DNA of 64,000 nucleotides, taken from NCBI GenBank assembly GCA_004352715.1, contig SCFE01000120.1, positions 587,733 through 651,732 of the forward strand, read 5' to 3'. Made by a program: the position numbers and the translations under genes. Numbering within the stretch: the first letter of the stretch is position 1; each line of letters starts with the position of its first letter. This document shows positions 34,426 to 48,052 of the stretch, one piece after another. The DNA is from Hofstenia miamia. Its lineage: Eukaryota > Xenacoelomorpha > Acoela. Under the pieces are notes generated by a model, which was not told the DNA's origin, made no database searches, and worked only from the letters and a program-made list of their open reading frames with translations.

Positions 34426-35400
34426 TTGAAATATTGTGGTGTGATGTCTGTTTCGGAAGACATTTATATGTCATACCGTCAAGGAGCACATGCATTACAA
34501 GAGATTGTGTCACAAAATTTTGTATCTCTCTAATGGGCGGATGTCAAGACATCATTCATTCGAAAATATAATTATTATTGAATTTATGAAAATCAAAAAT
34601 TATGCAATTGCTACATAAATCCAAAATACCATAAGGAAACACTTGTTGGTTAACCTACCGTTCGTTTTAAAGGAAAAAAAACGTTTTTCCAACTTTCCGA
34701 AGAATTTTCTCAGAGCCTATAACCAAATTTGAAAATCTTGGGGCATAGGTAGATGTTTTAGGAGACATACTTTAATACAATGTTGAAAATTTCTCATTAA
34801 AGCGTATTGCTGCGAGTGAAGTTGTTGAAAAGTTTAACACGTTTTCTTTGAAAATTTCGAATTTTTCAAAAAGATTTAAATTTTCTCCATACCTAATGTT
34901 CATGTATTTATAAGGTTTTGAGCCCATGGAAGCAACAAGGAACTTTCAGTGTTTCTTGATATTTTTGAATTTGCAAAAAAGTATAATCCCAAGTAATGGC
35001 TAACCATGATCCATTAGTTATCTCGCTGTAAAATATATACAGTATATATCCAATTAAATTCGAATTCAAATCTTCTGCATGGCTGGGTTCTAGATCTTTT
35101 GTGGCCTTTGAAATAATTTTCGTCAATAAAAAATTGTGGATTAAAAATCAATTTCAAAATAATGTGCAGTTAAGAATGATATCCTGCAGATTTACATACA
35201 AAATTTGTGATTTGAGTAATAGAAACTGAAAAAAGGCATTTAAACAAACACTTCTTGTATTATTTTCTTTGAATTGTAACAATTGCAGTACTATACACGT
35301 ATCAATGAAACACTGTTTTAAATGTGCAATTGAATTTGAAAAAGTATAATCGAAAAAACTCTCTTCGCTTACAGTTGAAGATAGCAAGTGGACACACTAA
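34426..35400. repeat. Segment duplicated at 49053-50130
   Basis: 34426-34912 looks identical to 49053-49539; from there to about 35400 the two remain related but diverged. In the diverged part both minus strands carry similar peptides (HAEDLNSNLIGYI versus HAEDVKSHLMGYI; FFDYTFSNSIAHLK versus FFDNTFSKLFVDLK), so paralogous coding or mobile-element sequence is likely. Confidence 0.7.
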
Positions 35401-36380
35401 TTCAATTATTTCCATTTTGAAAACGGTAATGGATCCTTGCAAACTATTCGCATTGTAATGCAGAAGTTTATTTATTCTATCAATGCATTAAAGTCAAACA
35501 TCTACTAAAGATCATTTTGTTTGATACATTCAAAAAATTTGACATAGATAAATTATTTATTCATTTCTTGATTTGAAATTGTAGGACTGTAGATGTAATC
35601 ATTAATTTATATTTATTCATAATTTTTTTGCATATTTGTAAGATTTTGTTATTCATTGCATTTGTTGATTTACTTTATTTTATTTATTCATATGAAACAA
35701 TAGTATTTTACTACTACCTTTCATAATGATTTATTCATCATTATCTATAAACTATCACCATGTTAATACTACCACACTGCTAGTACAGAAATTTATTGCA
35801 ATTTTGTAAACTAGAAAATAACTAAACAACTATTCATAGAATGTTCAGCATTGCTTGTTATTCAAATATTTTCAACATTGAAGTTTGGATAGTACTTCCT
35901 TCTTGTTGCCGAGGCATGCAGAAAATGGTTTTTAAAACAAATTTACAAAAATTGGAACGTGTAAATTATATGAAAGATTATAAAGATATCAGATGCCATG
36001 ATGAAAAGGAGTTTTTCCGTTGCCTGTTATTTATTAGTATTCTTTTTGGACGTATTGCTTTTTGATTATTGTCATTTAATAAACCTTGCACATGACCTAG
36101 GATTAGAATAGTGTCTTTGACCATTAAAATGGCAAAAACGTATACACATCCCCTAACTATTTAAGGTTTGCCTACGATCTCATTATTTGATATGACTAAT
36201 AAAATTCATTCACATGAGTGAATCTTGGAACTCTAGCAAATGTTTCATTAATCCAGGTAGAGATATAACCAAATGTTGACCAACAATCAAAGATGAACTA
36301 TATATATAATTATTAATCTTGAGATTTAATTCCTTATATCAAACCATGTTTTTTATTCTACAAAGATCCTTGAAATTTTT
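35401..36380. other. Intergenic, nothing recognised
   Basis: About 1 kb of A+T-rich sequence. The open frame at 35841-36065 lacks splice sites, homology or codon structure that I can support. Confidence 0.5.
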
Positions 36381-36953
36381 GAGACAGTAGGTCTTATACA
36401 TTCATCAGAAATCTAAATTCATGTATCACCAGGATACTCAATAATGCTGGAGTACTTTAGACAATCTGCAACATCATTAAAATACACGTTGAATAAGAAT
36501 GGTCCAAGTGTTGAGCCTGGTGGTACGCCTCTGCTTACGCTAGAAGTGGACGATAGAAAATTATCGAATTTAAGCGACTGCATTCTATATTTTTGAAAAC
36601 TTGGATTAAATTAATTGCGTCTGTGTTGAAATTTATTTTACAACAAGACATGACACATGCTATTAAAAGCGTTTGCGAGGTGCAAGAACAAAACTGATAC
36701 ATATTTGTTAGAATTTAATCTTCTATACGCCAGTCTTGAATTCCCATCCACAATGCTTGTGATACTGAATTACTTTTTCAAATTCGTATTGATTTTAGAT
36801 TCAAATTTGTTTTCAGCAAAATAATCTGTTAAATGCTCTGTAATAAGCCTTTTTTCAAAACGTTTGAGGTCAAATGCGTAATAGATATTGGACGATAGTT
36901 AGCACAATTTTTTTTGATTTTTTCCTTTAAAGACAGGTGTTACTATATATATA
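36380..36953 (-). mobile_element. Degenerate LINE reverse-transcriptase relic
   Basis: Minus-strand translation with stops yields VTPVFKGKN, RFEKRLITEHLTDYF, HLANAFNSMCHVLL and SRGVPPGSTLGPFLFNVYFN then EYPGDT, matching in order VxPIFK, FEKxI, DLxKAFDxxxH, GVPQGSxLGPLLF and YADDT of CR1/jockey reverse transcriptases. The catalytic YADD box is mutated (YPGD). Cut by a 75-n gap beside an AT tract. Confidence 0.75.
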
Positions 36954-37028
36954 NNNNNNNNNNNNNNNNNNNNNNNNNNNNNNNNNNNNNNNNNNNNNNN
37001 NNNNNNNNNNNNNNNNNNNNNNNNNNNN
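36954..37028. other. Assembly gap, 75 n
   Basis: Begins directly after ATATATATA, another microsatellite-associated break. Confidence 0.97.
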
Positions 37029-40000
37029 ATATGTAAAATAAAAATATTTCGTCTAGCCGGACAAAATATGTAGTTTAACATTTTTTTAATGACTTAGCTT
37101 TTCAGCGTAGAGGATGGACTTCATTTCTTAAATAATGCTATAGTAATGGGCAAATTATCTGAAAAAATGTAAACAAAAGAGTTTTTATACATGGCTTTTA
37201 AGAAGTGATGACCATCTTTATGATATGTTTATAGATCGGTTATCAGATTGATTAAGAACTATATAAATAAAATTTAATATCTTTGAACAGATCTGTTAAG
37301 CAAAAAAACCATATCAATTGCAATGCCATTTCTACGAAAATTCTCCTATTATAAAGAAAATTGTTCCCTTTCTTTCCTGTTATTCAACAAAATTTAGTAA
37401 GAAATTTATTAAAAAGATAGGTTAAGCAAATATACTTTAGGTTCTATTAAATGGATCTGTTAAAATTAATAGAATCAACACTGCCTCAGAGTGACTAATC
37501 AGATTGTGAATTTGCGTTCAGATACGCATATATTTGATGTATGCTTTTTAATGCATCAACCATACTTTAGGGCGTTCACACGAACGTTTTTTGATGTACA
37601 CCAATTTGATAAAATCCCATCCAGACGGTAATTATTTCATTTACAACTGGAACATAGCTATCAAACTTAATTAAACTTACAAATTGTAAATTTTATATGA
37701 ATTATTTGTAAATATTAATTGCATGGCTAGGAGATACCTGCAAAGTGTGAAAATATTTGTAAAGTACATGGCAAATTCTAATCAAATATTTATAAATACC
37801 ATCTTAGTGGTTGCGAATAAATCACAAAACTTGAGTAAAATTAAATTAATCCATTAACTTTTTGTTGCTAATGCAGCCGTATTCTACAATATGAAATCTA
37901 CTGCACTCGATGTGCCAATACATGCATTCTATCAAAGGTATGATCAATTTCTAATAAATGTCATCATTGAAGCAAACTATCCTTTTCATGTTATTGCAAA
38001 GTGAATACACGGATGTCATGCACTAATTTCTTCAATCGGCATTGCTGCAATATATCATTGATGCAATTGATGCAAAGCAGCTGATTTCCAGCTTAACTCA
38101 GAATTCTCGAACTTAACTCTGCAAGCATTCTAAGAGCACCATATGGAAGAACAATGAATGCATGCATCATCCAATGATAATTTTGAGCAAAAGTAACATG
38201 CAATGGTGCATATCAAAATATTCAGTTAACTATCCCCCACCTGTGCGATGAGTTTATTCATCTATAATTTTCGTAAATTCTTTTAGGAGTTCTTGCATTG
38301 ATGCTTCTTTACATGATTTACCGAGAAATATCTTGTATGCATATGTCCATGGTATAATGTGATGGAGTGATCAAGAGGTATTTGCGAAAACTAATGCATT
38401 ATGTCTCCATTACAAACGCTGATTTTCTGTGGCATCTCGAAAATGATTTTACACATTTCATTAAGTTAGATTTCCAAGTAGCTTTATGTATCATGTGGAA
38501 TGAAAGTGAATAATTGTTTTAACTAAATGTAATTTTTGATGGGAAAAATAATGAACATCCGATGTTCTAAGTATTCTATTAAAAGATGTTTGAGGAAGCT
38601 TTCAGAAACATTGCATTGGCGTCAATGAAGTTTCAAGAATTTGTTTCTACGGGAATTTGGAGCTACTTTGAATTTCAATTGTGGCCTATCTTTAATAGTA
38701 TTTTATTAAAATTTAAATCCATGAAGAGAAATCAATTCGGAAATTGTCCTTAATTATACTTTACATTGCCGAGAATACCTGTCGATATATTAGTTTTGAT
38801 TCAAATCAGATACTTTTAATGGAATTTTCATTGAAATTGATCTCTTACAGCTGGCAATAGATGTCTGCATAACGATCGACTTCGCTGACCGAGGACTTCG
38901 TAGGACAAAACTCATCCTGTACAGCCCTATTAGTTGTATTAATTAATTAAAGTTGATGTTACTCTATGCAATCTTATTCATCGCTTTAAAGCACAATGCC
39001 ACTCTTTAGGCGTTGAACTATTTTTAGTAACGGCTCAGGAAACTGTAATCACCTTGCAGCTGTGACAAATTACATCGAATTCAAAGTAACAAATCAGTCA
39101 CCTACATGTGTAATTGTAGTACTTTGATTGCTAATTTACTTTAATTTTTGGGAAAAAAACTTATTTTACGCCAGATTATTAGAACACAATTATGTGTCCC
39201 GGCTTTATATATTGTGATCACTTTCCAATAAAATAATTCATATTTACTAAAAGTAGGAGTGAAAAACAAACTTTATTTTTGAAAATTATTGAAATAGGGC
39301 TTGCTTATTTTAATTGAATGTATGCTAATCTAACAATATGAAAATTTAAATAAAGTTAAACAATAATTTTGCAAAACTTTTATTGCATAGATAAGTAATG
39401 TAATATTTAAGCCATAAATTATAAATTTTGAAACATTAAATAATACGTAGCAGATTATATGTTATGTACTAAATAGGCCTTATGACAGATCGACAGAAAT
39501 CGCAAAATAATATATCGAATACATCTATTAACCATGATTTGAAATTTTGCAAAAAGTCAAACAAGAATTATGTAGTATAGCTGGGGGAACGCAATGTAAT
39601 TTCTATGCAAATCTATTTCTTAATCATTTATATGTATCAAACTGAAATTAGCATAATGTAATATGAACGTTAAAATAGTACAAAAAAGTTGTATTTCTGG
39701 TGCTGATATATTCATTAAATTTTAGGCACGGATAAATAAAGCAAAATCTTAGGTACTGCACGGAACGGATTAAAGCACAGCACCGTTGCAGCTCTGCCCC
39801 CTTCAAGAGAATTAAAATCTTTGTTGCTCTTTCTGAAAAACATTATTTCATGAAAATCGGTTAAGAATTGACTGAACTACGATCCTCCAAAATTGGGTAA
39901 ATGAAATGAAGAAATTGAACAGCCAGTTAAACATTAGCTTGCTAGAGGTTGAATTGAGAAAATGGTTTTTAGTGGAACTGGCGTTATTTTGGGAATAATT

Positions 40001-40483
40001 TATGGACTTGCTCATATTTCGAATGTTTACTTAAAAAACCTGTTGTTTGAATTGACTTAGAGGTTAAGTAGACTTTGTATGGCAAAAAATGAACTGTTTG
40101 CTGAAGAGTAGCTAGAACATCTGAGAAGCCTAGTGATATTATAACCATCAAATTGGTAAGTTATAAAAACGATAAAACAGCACTTGGTAGGGTGGGTTGG
40201 GTAAGAGCAGTCTAAAAATAGTGCATCCTCCCTATATTTGGATGAAATTCAGGCCTGGGACCGAGTCAGTCACATCCAAAAAAAATTATAAGATTTTTTG
40301 TAAGCAAATGAAATTGACTGGCATTTTCTATTACTAAGAAAATTTTCAAGATATTTGCAATTCTTGTAGTTCTGGATTTATTTTTTGATGTATAATTAAT
40401 CAATGGAAAGAATGAATATTAATGAAATTTTGAGCAATTCTATGTCTGTAAGAAATAGTATATATATATATATATATATATAA
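37029..40483. other. Intergenic, nothing recognised
   Basis: About 3.45 kb of A+T-rich DNA. I see no exon with supporting splice sites, no terminal repeats I can pair and no conserved peptide. It ends in an (AT)n tract at 40458-40482 next to a 1000-n gap. Confidence 0.5.
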
Positions 40484-41483
40484 NNNNNNNNNNNNNNNNN
40501 NNNNNNNNNNNNNNNNNNNNNNNNNNNNNNNNNNNNNNNNNNNNNNNNNNNNNNNNNNNNNNNNNNNNNNNNNNNNNNNNNNNNNNNNNNNNNNNNNNNN
40601 NNNNNNNNNNNNNNNNNNNNNNNNNNNNNNNNNNNNNNNNNNNNNNNNNNNNNNNNNNNNNNNNNNNNNNNNNNNNNNNNNNNNNNNNNNNNNNNNNNNN
40701 NNNNNNNNNNNNNNNNNNNNNNNNNNNNNNNNNNNNNNNNNNNNNNNNNNNNNNNNNNNNNNNNNNNNNNNNNNNNNNNNNNNNNNNNNNNNNNNNNNNN
40801 NNNNNNNNNNNNNNNNNNNNNNNNNNNNNNNNNNNNNNNNNNNNNNNNNNNNNNNNNNNNNNNNNNNNNNNNNNNNNNNNNNNNNNNNNNNNNNNNNNNN
40901 NNNNNNNNNNNNNNNNNNNNNNNNNNNNNNNNNNNNNNNNNNNNNNNNNNNNNNNNNNNNNNNNNNNNNNNNNNNNNNNNNNNNNNNNNNNNNNNNNNNN
41001 NNNNNNNNNNNNNNNNNNNNNNNNNNNNNNNNNNNNNNNNNNNNNNNNNNNNNNNNNNNNNNNNNNNNNNNNNNNNNNNNNNNNNNNNNNNNNNNNNNNN
41101 NNNNNNNNNNNNNNNNNNNNNNNNNNNNNNNNNNNNNNNNNNNNNNNNNNNNNNNNNNNNNNNNNNNNNNNNNNNNNNNNNNNNNNNNNNNNNNNNNNNN
41201 NNNNNNNNNNNNNNNNNNNNNNNNNNNNNNNNNNNNNNNNNNNNNNNNNNNNNNNNNNNNNNNNNNNNNNNNNNNNNNNNNNNNNNNNNNNNNNNNNNNN
41301 NNNNNNNNNNNNNNNNNNNNNNNNNNNNNNNNNNNNNNNNNNNNNNNNNNNNNNNNNNNNNNNNNNNNNNNNNNNNNNNNNNNNNNNNNNNNNNNNNNNN
41401 NNNNNNNNNNNNNNNNNNNNNNNNNNNNNNNNNNNNNNNNNNNNNNNNNNNNNNNNNNNNNNNNNNNNNNNNNNNNNNNNNNN
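40484..41483. other. Assembly gap, 1000 n
   Basis: Left border of the contig island 41484-48052; default-sized. Confidence 0.99.
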
Positions 41484-41572
41484 TTAGCGAGCTACACTTG
41501 CAATGTCAGATAATGTGCAGAATTAATTTTATTATTAACTGTTAGTATATTACAAGAAAGTTATGAATTTAC

Positions 41573-44206
41573 TTGGGCATGTTCATGTCTCTAAGAAGGC
41601 GCATCACTACAAGTTCTTCACTGAGATCTGCAGATTCTCTTCGGATCTCACCTGCTACGACCAGTACGGATTTTAGTGCTCGAAGTCCGAAATCATAGTG
41701 ATGTTGCCGAGACAGTTGCTCTTGGGTAAGTTTGTAGAGTATCGTCATTTTCTTCGCCAACACCTATCACCAAGCTGGTTTATATCAATAATAGAAACTA
41801 CTTACAGAAGCAGATAAATATCCTTCCGAAAGTAGCATGATCTCACAAATTTGTTGTAAATCAGGAACAATGACGACAACTGGTCTAAATAATGCCTTCA
41901 CACTTTCTGGTAACTCGGTTCTTCCAGCATAGCCAGGATTCATTGTAATAAATATCCCTAAATATGATACTTTAACAAATATTTTTCAATAATAAGCAAT
42001 TGATATTCATTGCATTTTTATTTTTTTACTTTGTCATTATAATTATGTTTCACACGAACCTACTCGTCTGTCCAATGCGATTTCCAATCCTTCAAACTTG
42101 AATTTTTTAAAACTCTGAGCGACAGCCATTTGTATTGTTTTGATTTGAGTCGATATCACTGAGAGAACTGAAGCGTCGATTCTGTTGAATTCATCAAAAC
42201 AACCCCAAGCACCACATTGACAAAGTCCTAAACTATTGTACTTTAATTATGACCTTTATTACACTTTTGTTTATGAGTAATTATGATTTTCTTACAATAG
42301 ATATTTTTTAAATAATTTAATAATAATGTCGTCATACTAGTGAACAAATATTATTTCTGTTGTGAATATGCTAGAATAAATTTTTCAGTATTCTATTTTA
42401 TTATAGTTGGGGTCTCATAAGTAAATTGCTTGCAATTACGATGGAGTTGGCCCAATGTTTGGCCTATCGTCAACTTTGTCAACTATGATCTTTGAATTCT
42501 GCGATGAGAAGCAGCGAGTGATAATAATTGCAAGCGAGATTTCAGGAAAATATCCGAGAGAATCGTTTATGTTCAATTGAATACAACAGGGGTATAGTAT
42601 CATCTTGTCGGAATATTTAATTATGAAATTACAGTATCGAATACTTTAAGCAATTTGAGTGATCAGTCTATGATTATATAATAATACAAATTGCTTTATA
42701 TAAGCACCACATCACTTTGTGTGTAGAACAAAGTTCAGTGTGTTAGCTTAATAGAATACAAAAAACTAAAGGTGTATTTCCACTATCGACTTTTATCAGC
42801 AGATTTTAATCGAAAATGCAATTAGTTGTATATTGGGATTTTTATAATGGATTTTTATCAGATGATAAATTATCATTCGATGACTGGCTGGATATCTTGA
42901 TAGCCAGTTCTATGAAAAGAATTGATACAACTATTAAATGGTGAACAATGCTAGACTACTGGGCTGATGAAGGCGAATTCAAGTTAATGGTATAGCAGTA
43001 CGAATAATATGAGATTTCAAAGAATCCAGGATATTATGTGGAATAATGCCAATGGAACAGTATTTCAGCGAAGAGTTTCAGCTCTACAGATTAGAAGGCG
43101 AATTTTTAATTTTGATTAAAGGCATTTCTATTGATAAATATTAGAGTGTCAGTTAGTTTGGTGTTACCATATTTAATTTCCTACAAAAGCGTTTTTTATT
43201 GATTTATCAATTATGACACATTCTAAATTTAATATAGATTTATAATATTACGATTCTATTGGATAGATTTATAATACTACGATTCTATTGGATAGATTTA
43301 TAATACTACGATTCCATTGGATAGATTTATAATACTACGATTCTATTGGAGCGTTGGTTTGGTTTACAATGTAATACCTGAAAATATGCTGCCCATTGCA
43401 TGAAAATCCATTCCTTCTCCGCAATTTGTAACGACACAAAAAAGCCCAAGGGCCTTTGCTAAATCTTTTGTAGTTTCAGTTTTACCAGTTCCTGCTGGAC
43501 CAGCGGGCGCTCCTCCCAAGTAAAGGCTTAGTGCCTATAATTATAATATATTTTGAATAATTTGTTCATTTACTTTTCATAAATATAAACGAAATTTTCT
43601 TAACCCTATATCCACAAAGAATTTTTCAACAAAAAATTTTTAAGCGCTTTTATATCACTGACCAATGAAGATATTTAAAACACCACAAGATAGATAATTA
43701 TCTCTTCTTTCTATCTAATTTGGTCCCTTTCTCGTAAGGCGCAACAACCTATAATTTTGCGCACGACGCGCCTGGGCTGTATTCGCACAATTTTTTTCTG
43801 AAAACAAAATATGTTATTCGTCTCATTAGCACTAGGTATAAAAAAATTGAATATTTTCTAAAAAAAATCGTATTTCTATGTACTACTTCAGTCACATGAA
43901 TAAATTTTAGAACAAATCTTCATCATTGCATGAGGGGGCCAAACTACATAAATGTTTCCATATAAAAGGCCTTCAATGTTTCTTAATAGGCGTATATAAA
44001 GTAAGTTATAAGGATTGAATACTTGTGTGAGAGTGAGGTAAATGCGGTCCGTGAGGGGAGTTATAACCAGTCTTCCGTTAAGACCCATATATTCATATCC
44101 GTAATCAAATCTTGCAGTGCATTGATCCACAAAAAGATCATCTGTTTCTCTGACCCAGTAAAAACGTAGTTGACTCTCCCATTCAAATGACGTAGTTTCT
44201 CTTATT
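41573..44206 (-). CDS. DNAH10: DNAH10 AAA1 motor module (displaced)
   Basis: Exons 44206-44023, 43534-43378, 42227-42060, 41957-41806 and 41763-41573. They encode the linker end and AAA1 entry ([20 protein letters not shown]), Walker [32 protein letters not shown], Walker [41 protein letters not shown] with [12 protein letters not shown], and [12 protein letters not shown] to MNMPK. AAA1 is the main ATPase site; every key residue appears present. Upstream exons are the linker at 44277-47956. Downstream coding continues at 17970-17634, 24 kb away, not in this contig. The large intron 42228-43377 holds a 29-bp minisatellite. Confidence 0.95.
43234..43349. repeat. Minisatellite, four 29-bp units
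   Basis: Four head-to-tail copies of a 29-bp unit beginning ATAGATTTATAATACTACG, exactly periodic at 43234, 43263, 43292 and 43321 with single-base variants. Located in the AAA1 intron, close to the acceptor-side exon 43378-43534. Confidence 0.93.
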
Positions 44207-44276
44207 CTAAAAGTTATTTATGACTTGGTTATGAAATCCTCTATATCTATTCCATAGAATATCCATAAATTTTTAC

Positions 44277-47200
44277 CCATCTCTTACTAAATTGTTAACA
44301 ATGTCTCTGCAGTGGACTTCGATTATTAGAAGGGTGTTGATTTTTTTCCTACTATTTGCAGATAATGGAGTTCTGACTTTCAGCACGAGATCGTCCAACT
44401 GCTTCTGTAAAAGAGCTGAATATTGTTTTAAAGCCGATTTTTCTCCCTTTGCCATCTTGTTGAATGAATCTTCGACTAACCATGTCCACCAAGTCTGCAC
44501 AGCCGCAAGGACAACCATACCTTGGTAGCAATCTATCCATTCAACTCTAAGAGTTTACTATTTTATGTAAAAACAATCATTATTCCATACCTTGACATTT
44601 CATGGCAATAATGAAAAATGGAAGCCTTCGTCAACAATCGATTTGTTATCTTCATTTCATCGACTACTTTGATCATCCAATATTCTACTCGTCTTTCAAT
44701 CGCTACGAAATGTTTGAAGTCCATTATTTCAGATTCCGCGGATATCATTGATGAAGCAAATACTTCCTTTCCTTCTTTAAAAAATCCCAGTTTTGCGATA
44801 TTGTCAAACATCTAAATATACGTTCATCATTCACAATGCATTCATTATATGATATAACATTGAAAGTTTGTTACCTTAATGATATGTTCTTGAACACATT
44901 CATGTCCAGTTTGACCAAGTATGGATAGAAGCTCGTCATCTGAAATGAAGAAGAATCTTGGGAAGATGTGTCGCTTTGTATCCAAGTAGTCCATAAGGCT
45001 TTTCTGACAATTCTCGAGTTCCTCGAGCATTTCAGAGAGATCACTTTCACGATTTTCAATGACGCAGCAGCGTTTGATTAAAGGATCCTTTTTTGTATCC
45101 ATCATAATGTTATATAGCTGTTCGTCTATTTTCTCAAAATTATCAGTCTCTTGCTTTAACTGAAAGCGTATATCGCTAGCACCGAAGATTCCTTGAAGAT
45201 ACATCCACTTCTTTTGAAGTATAAACCAAACTTCAACAACAGAGCTAATCGTTGTTAAGAGAGTTTCTAGTTCATGTACCGTTTCTGTAAATGGGCCAAC
45301 ATATCGTGAGCCCGACATACTTTGAAGGCTAACAGAGTTATCTTCGATTGCTTCTACCACTTCGTCACAAGATCCCAAAACATAGTAGGTTCGGGTTTCT
45401 GTTGATGTATGCTGTAGAACAGTGAAGTTCATTGAATCCCAAAATGTTTCAACCTCGTTGACTCCCTAAATATTTCAATTTTCAAAACAAATTTGTGCAA
45501 CTACTGTACGTGGTAAGCTAACAAATTCTCTACCTACCTTTTCTATAACTAGCTCTTTAGTGGCAATGTCAACAATGCTAGCGATTATGCCAGAGAAGTT
45601 CTGCAATTCCATTTCAAAAATTTTTTGCAAAGGCATTGCATCTAAATTTAAATTATAGTCCTGATTTGTTTTCTCGAATAGTTCTTTCCAATGTCTAAAC
45701 CATTTGTTACTTGTAATAAATCAAGTGAATCAGATACCGTTCTCTCAACGCTGGATTCTTTAGATCAAGAAAAAGAGGAATTGCATTCTTAAACTCAATC
45801 ATCCGTTTTTCAATGGTCCTGTAGACTGGAAGTTCCTTTGCTTCTTTAGGAACAGCATGGAGTTCTTTTAAGAAATCCGTGATACCTTCGCTCAAGCAGC
45901 TCACATCCAAACCTGCCCATAGAAATTGACCCCATTCTGCTCTGGTAACCTAAGAACAAAAATATATGTTGAGGTTTGCTTCACACTTATTCAAATCATT
46001 GAATTTATCATCCAAGTTCTTAGACAATAGATGTGACTACCTGCTGCATTTCGTAGATTCCATATATTAACTCCAGCAATCGCATATCTTTTTGCAGTTT
46101 CAGCAAATGATTGCAAGTAATTACTGGGAGATCAAATAGTTTCCCTGTGTTGCATAACGCGAGATTTTCCTCTTCGGACTTTTGCAGAACAATTTTATAT
46201 TCATCAATTAATTTGAGACCTATATTGTTACAAGCAATAACCATTTTTACTTGGTATTTCAAAAAATACCTTTTGTCAATTTGTTGCCTACTAAAGCCGG
46301 CCCTTTAGTTGAAAATTCGTGATATATTTTCTCCATTTTTTCAGAGAATTCTGCTAATTGATTAACAGTAATTTGTGTGAATCGCTTCTTGACTGTATAT
46401 AACCTAAAAGAAATTTGAGTTCCAAATGTGATTCGTTACAGCATACTTTTGATCTTTTCGCTTTGCTTCAATTATCATATTCCTCCAATCTTCTAAGATT
46501 TTGTCTTGCAAGTGAAATTCTTCTTGAGGTACGTCTGAATAGTACTTCTCGAGCGTTTTATAGTATTCTTGAATATTTCGTATTTTAAATTCCACAGTAT
46601 AAGACAGATTTTTAATTTTCGCGATGGTGGACAGGACAGATTTGAGTTCTTCTAATGTATTAGTTTCTCTATCCAAACTCGTCTTGAGACTCTAAAAAAC
46701 AATGATGTTATGATTCTCTTAAGTTTCTATTTAAATTTAGTTTAATCCTATTCAACCTAGGTTTTATGGGATTTTTTAATCCCGGTATAACTATGGAGTG
46801 GATTATAATATTAAAGCAAAACTTTGCACAAATATTCTTCACATTAGTTCTATTAATTTGGTGACAACATTATTTTGATGTAATCAAATATTGAAATTTG
46901 GATATTTTTAAATATAATGAATATTGTCAAATATAATTGTCTTACTTAGTTTACATAATTTTCTTATACTAACAACAAAAATAATTAAGTTTTTCAAAAA
47001 TTGAAATACCATACACAAGTTAAAAAATAATAACACACATAGCAGATAGTTAGAACATGTTATTGGGAAAAGTCACCAAGTTAAATTAAGAAAGATTCTT
47101 AACTTTTTGATAAATAATCAAAAGTTTAATAGTGGAAGGTGACTAAAAAACTTAAAATTTGATTTGTTATAGCTTTAAAAAAATACGTTTTTCTTTCTGA

Positions 47201-47956
47201 ACGTGGAGAGTTGCAAGGTTTTCGAGTCGAGTTCGAGTTCCTCGGACCGAGTTCGAGTTTTTACGTTTCGAGTTCGAGTATTTTTTAAATGAAATTCCGA
47301 GTTCAATCGAGTTTTTTTCTAATTCCGAGTTTTAGGGTAAAAAACATTTATTTTACAATAATTCTAAACTAAAAAATAGTTTTTGTGATTGGTAAGAAAT
47401 TTGATATTTAAAGAAATTTAATTTTTACGCTATTTTCGATTGGATTTCGAGTTTTCTGTTCGAGTTTTGCGAGCTTATTCGAGTTCGAGTTCTTAACATG
47501 CCGAGTACTCGAAAACCCTGGGGATTGAAAATCACTGTTTTAGATAAAGACCCTGTATAATCATGACCTGAATTTTATTTTGAAGTATGGGTTACATGAA
47601 ATCTAAAAACTTTGTTAATTAAATGCTTAACTTTTGAACTACTAAGATACTAATAATAAACTAATTAATTTCGTGTAGTTTCATGCCTATCAAAAACCTA
47701 CAAAGATCTGTTGTTTCAACTCATCGAAGTCGTCCTTCACAACTGATAAGACTTGTTCACAGATTGAGTTGATCCATGATTTTGTGCAGTATTTTATTTT
47801 ACTTGACAAAAATTCAAAGTTTATTACAATGCATTTTGTTTCGTGCACCAATGGACATTGATTCACTTCCTCAATGATGCTTGTGTAGAACTCCAGTTTT
47901 TCGTCGTATTGAGCGCAATTGAGTTTTTTCAATATAAATTTATTCAGTATGGTTTC
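44277..47956 (-). CDS. DNAH10: DNAH10 linker and pre-linker exons (displaced)
   Basis: Exons 47956-47702, 46691-46447, 46403-46270, 46219-46041, 45949-45738, 45694-45538, 45465-44875, 44811-44591, 44546-44277. In order they encode YDEKLEFYTSIIEEV, EELKSVLSTIAKIKNLS, KLFDLPV, IPLFLDLKNPALRER, WKELFEKTN, then the DHC_N2 linker: SMSGSRYVGPF, VVEVWFILQKKWMYLQGIF, RCCVIENRESDLSEML, ENCQKSLMDYLDTKRHIFPR, FFFISDDELLSILGQ, and VLAAVQTWWTWLVEDSF, NTLLIIEVHCRDIVNNLVRD. The linker is the mechanical element that swings over the AAA ring. Introns of 43-50 bp alternate with longer ones. The block is intact and collinear internally, but its ends connect to 18346 and 17970. Confidence 0.95.
47214..47520. mobile_element. 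hAT-like MITE rich in CGAGTTCGAGT
   Basis: About 307 bp in the intron between 47702 and 46691. Ends CAAGGTTTTCGAGT and CAGGGTTTTCGAGT in inverted orientation, many internal CGAGTTCGAG units on one side. No clear target duplication. hAT assignment by terminus style. Confidence 0.6.
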
Positions 47957-48052
47957 CTAAAATTATTTTCGACTAAATCGTGAATTACATAATGACTAAC
48001 TAATCTATCACTTTCACTCATTTAATTCTTTTAATAGCATATATATATATAT

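Noticed and set aside
43234-43349. CRISPR-like array
   Set aside because: Units are contiguous with no spacers; a minisatellite in a eukaryotic intron.
17634-47956. Ciliate-style programmed gene unscrambling of DNAH10
   Set aside because: Breaks coincide with AT tracts and 1000-n gaps, no pointer repeats are seen, and the genome has animal genes with ordinary introns.
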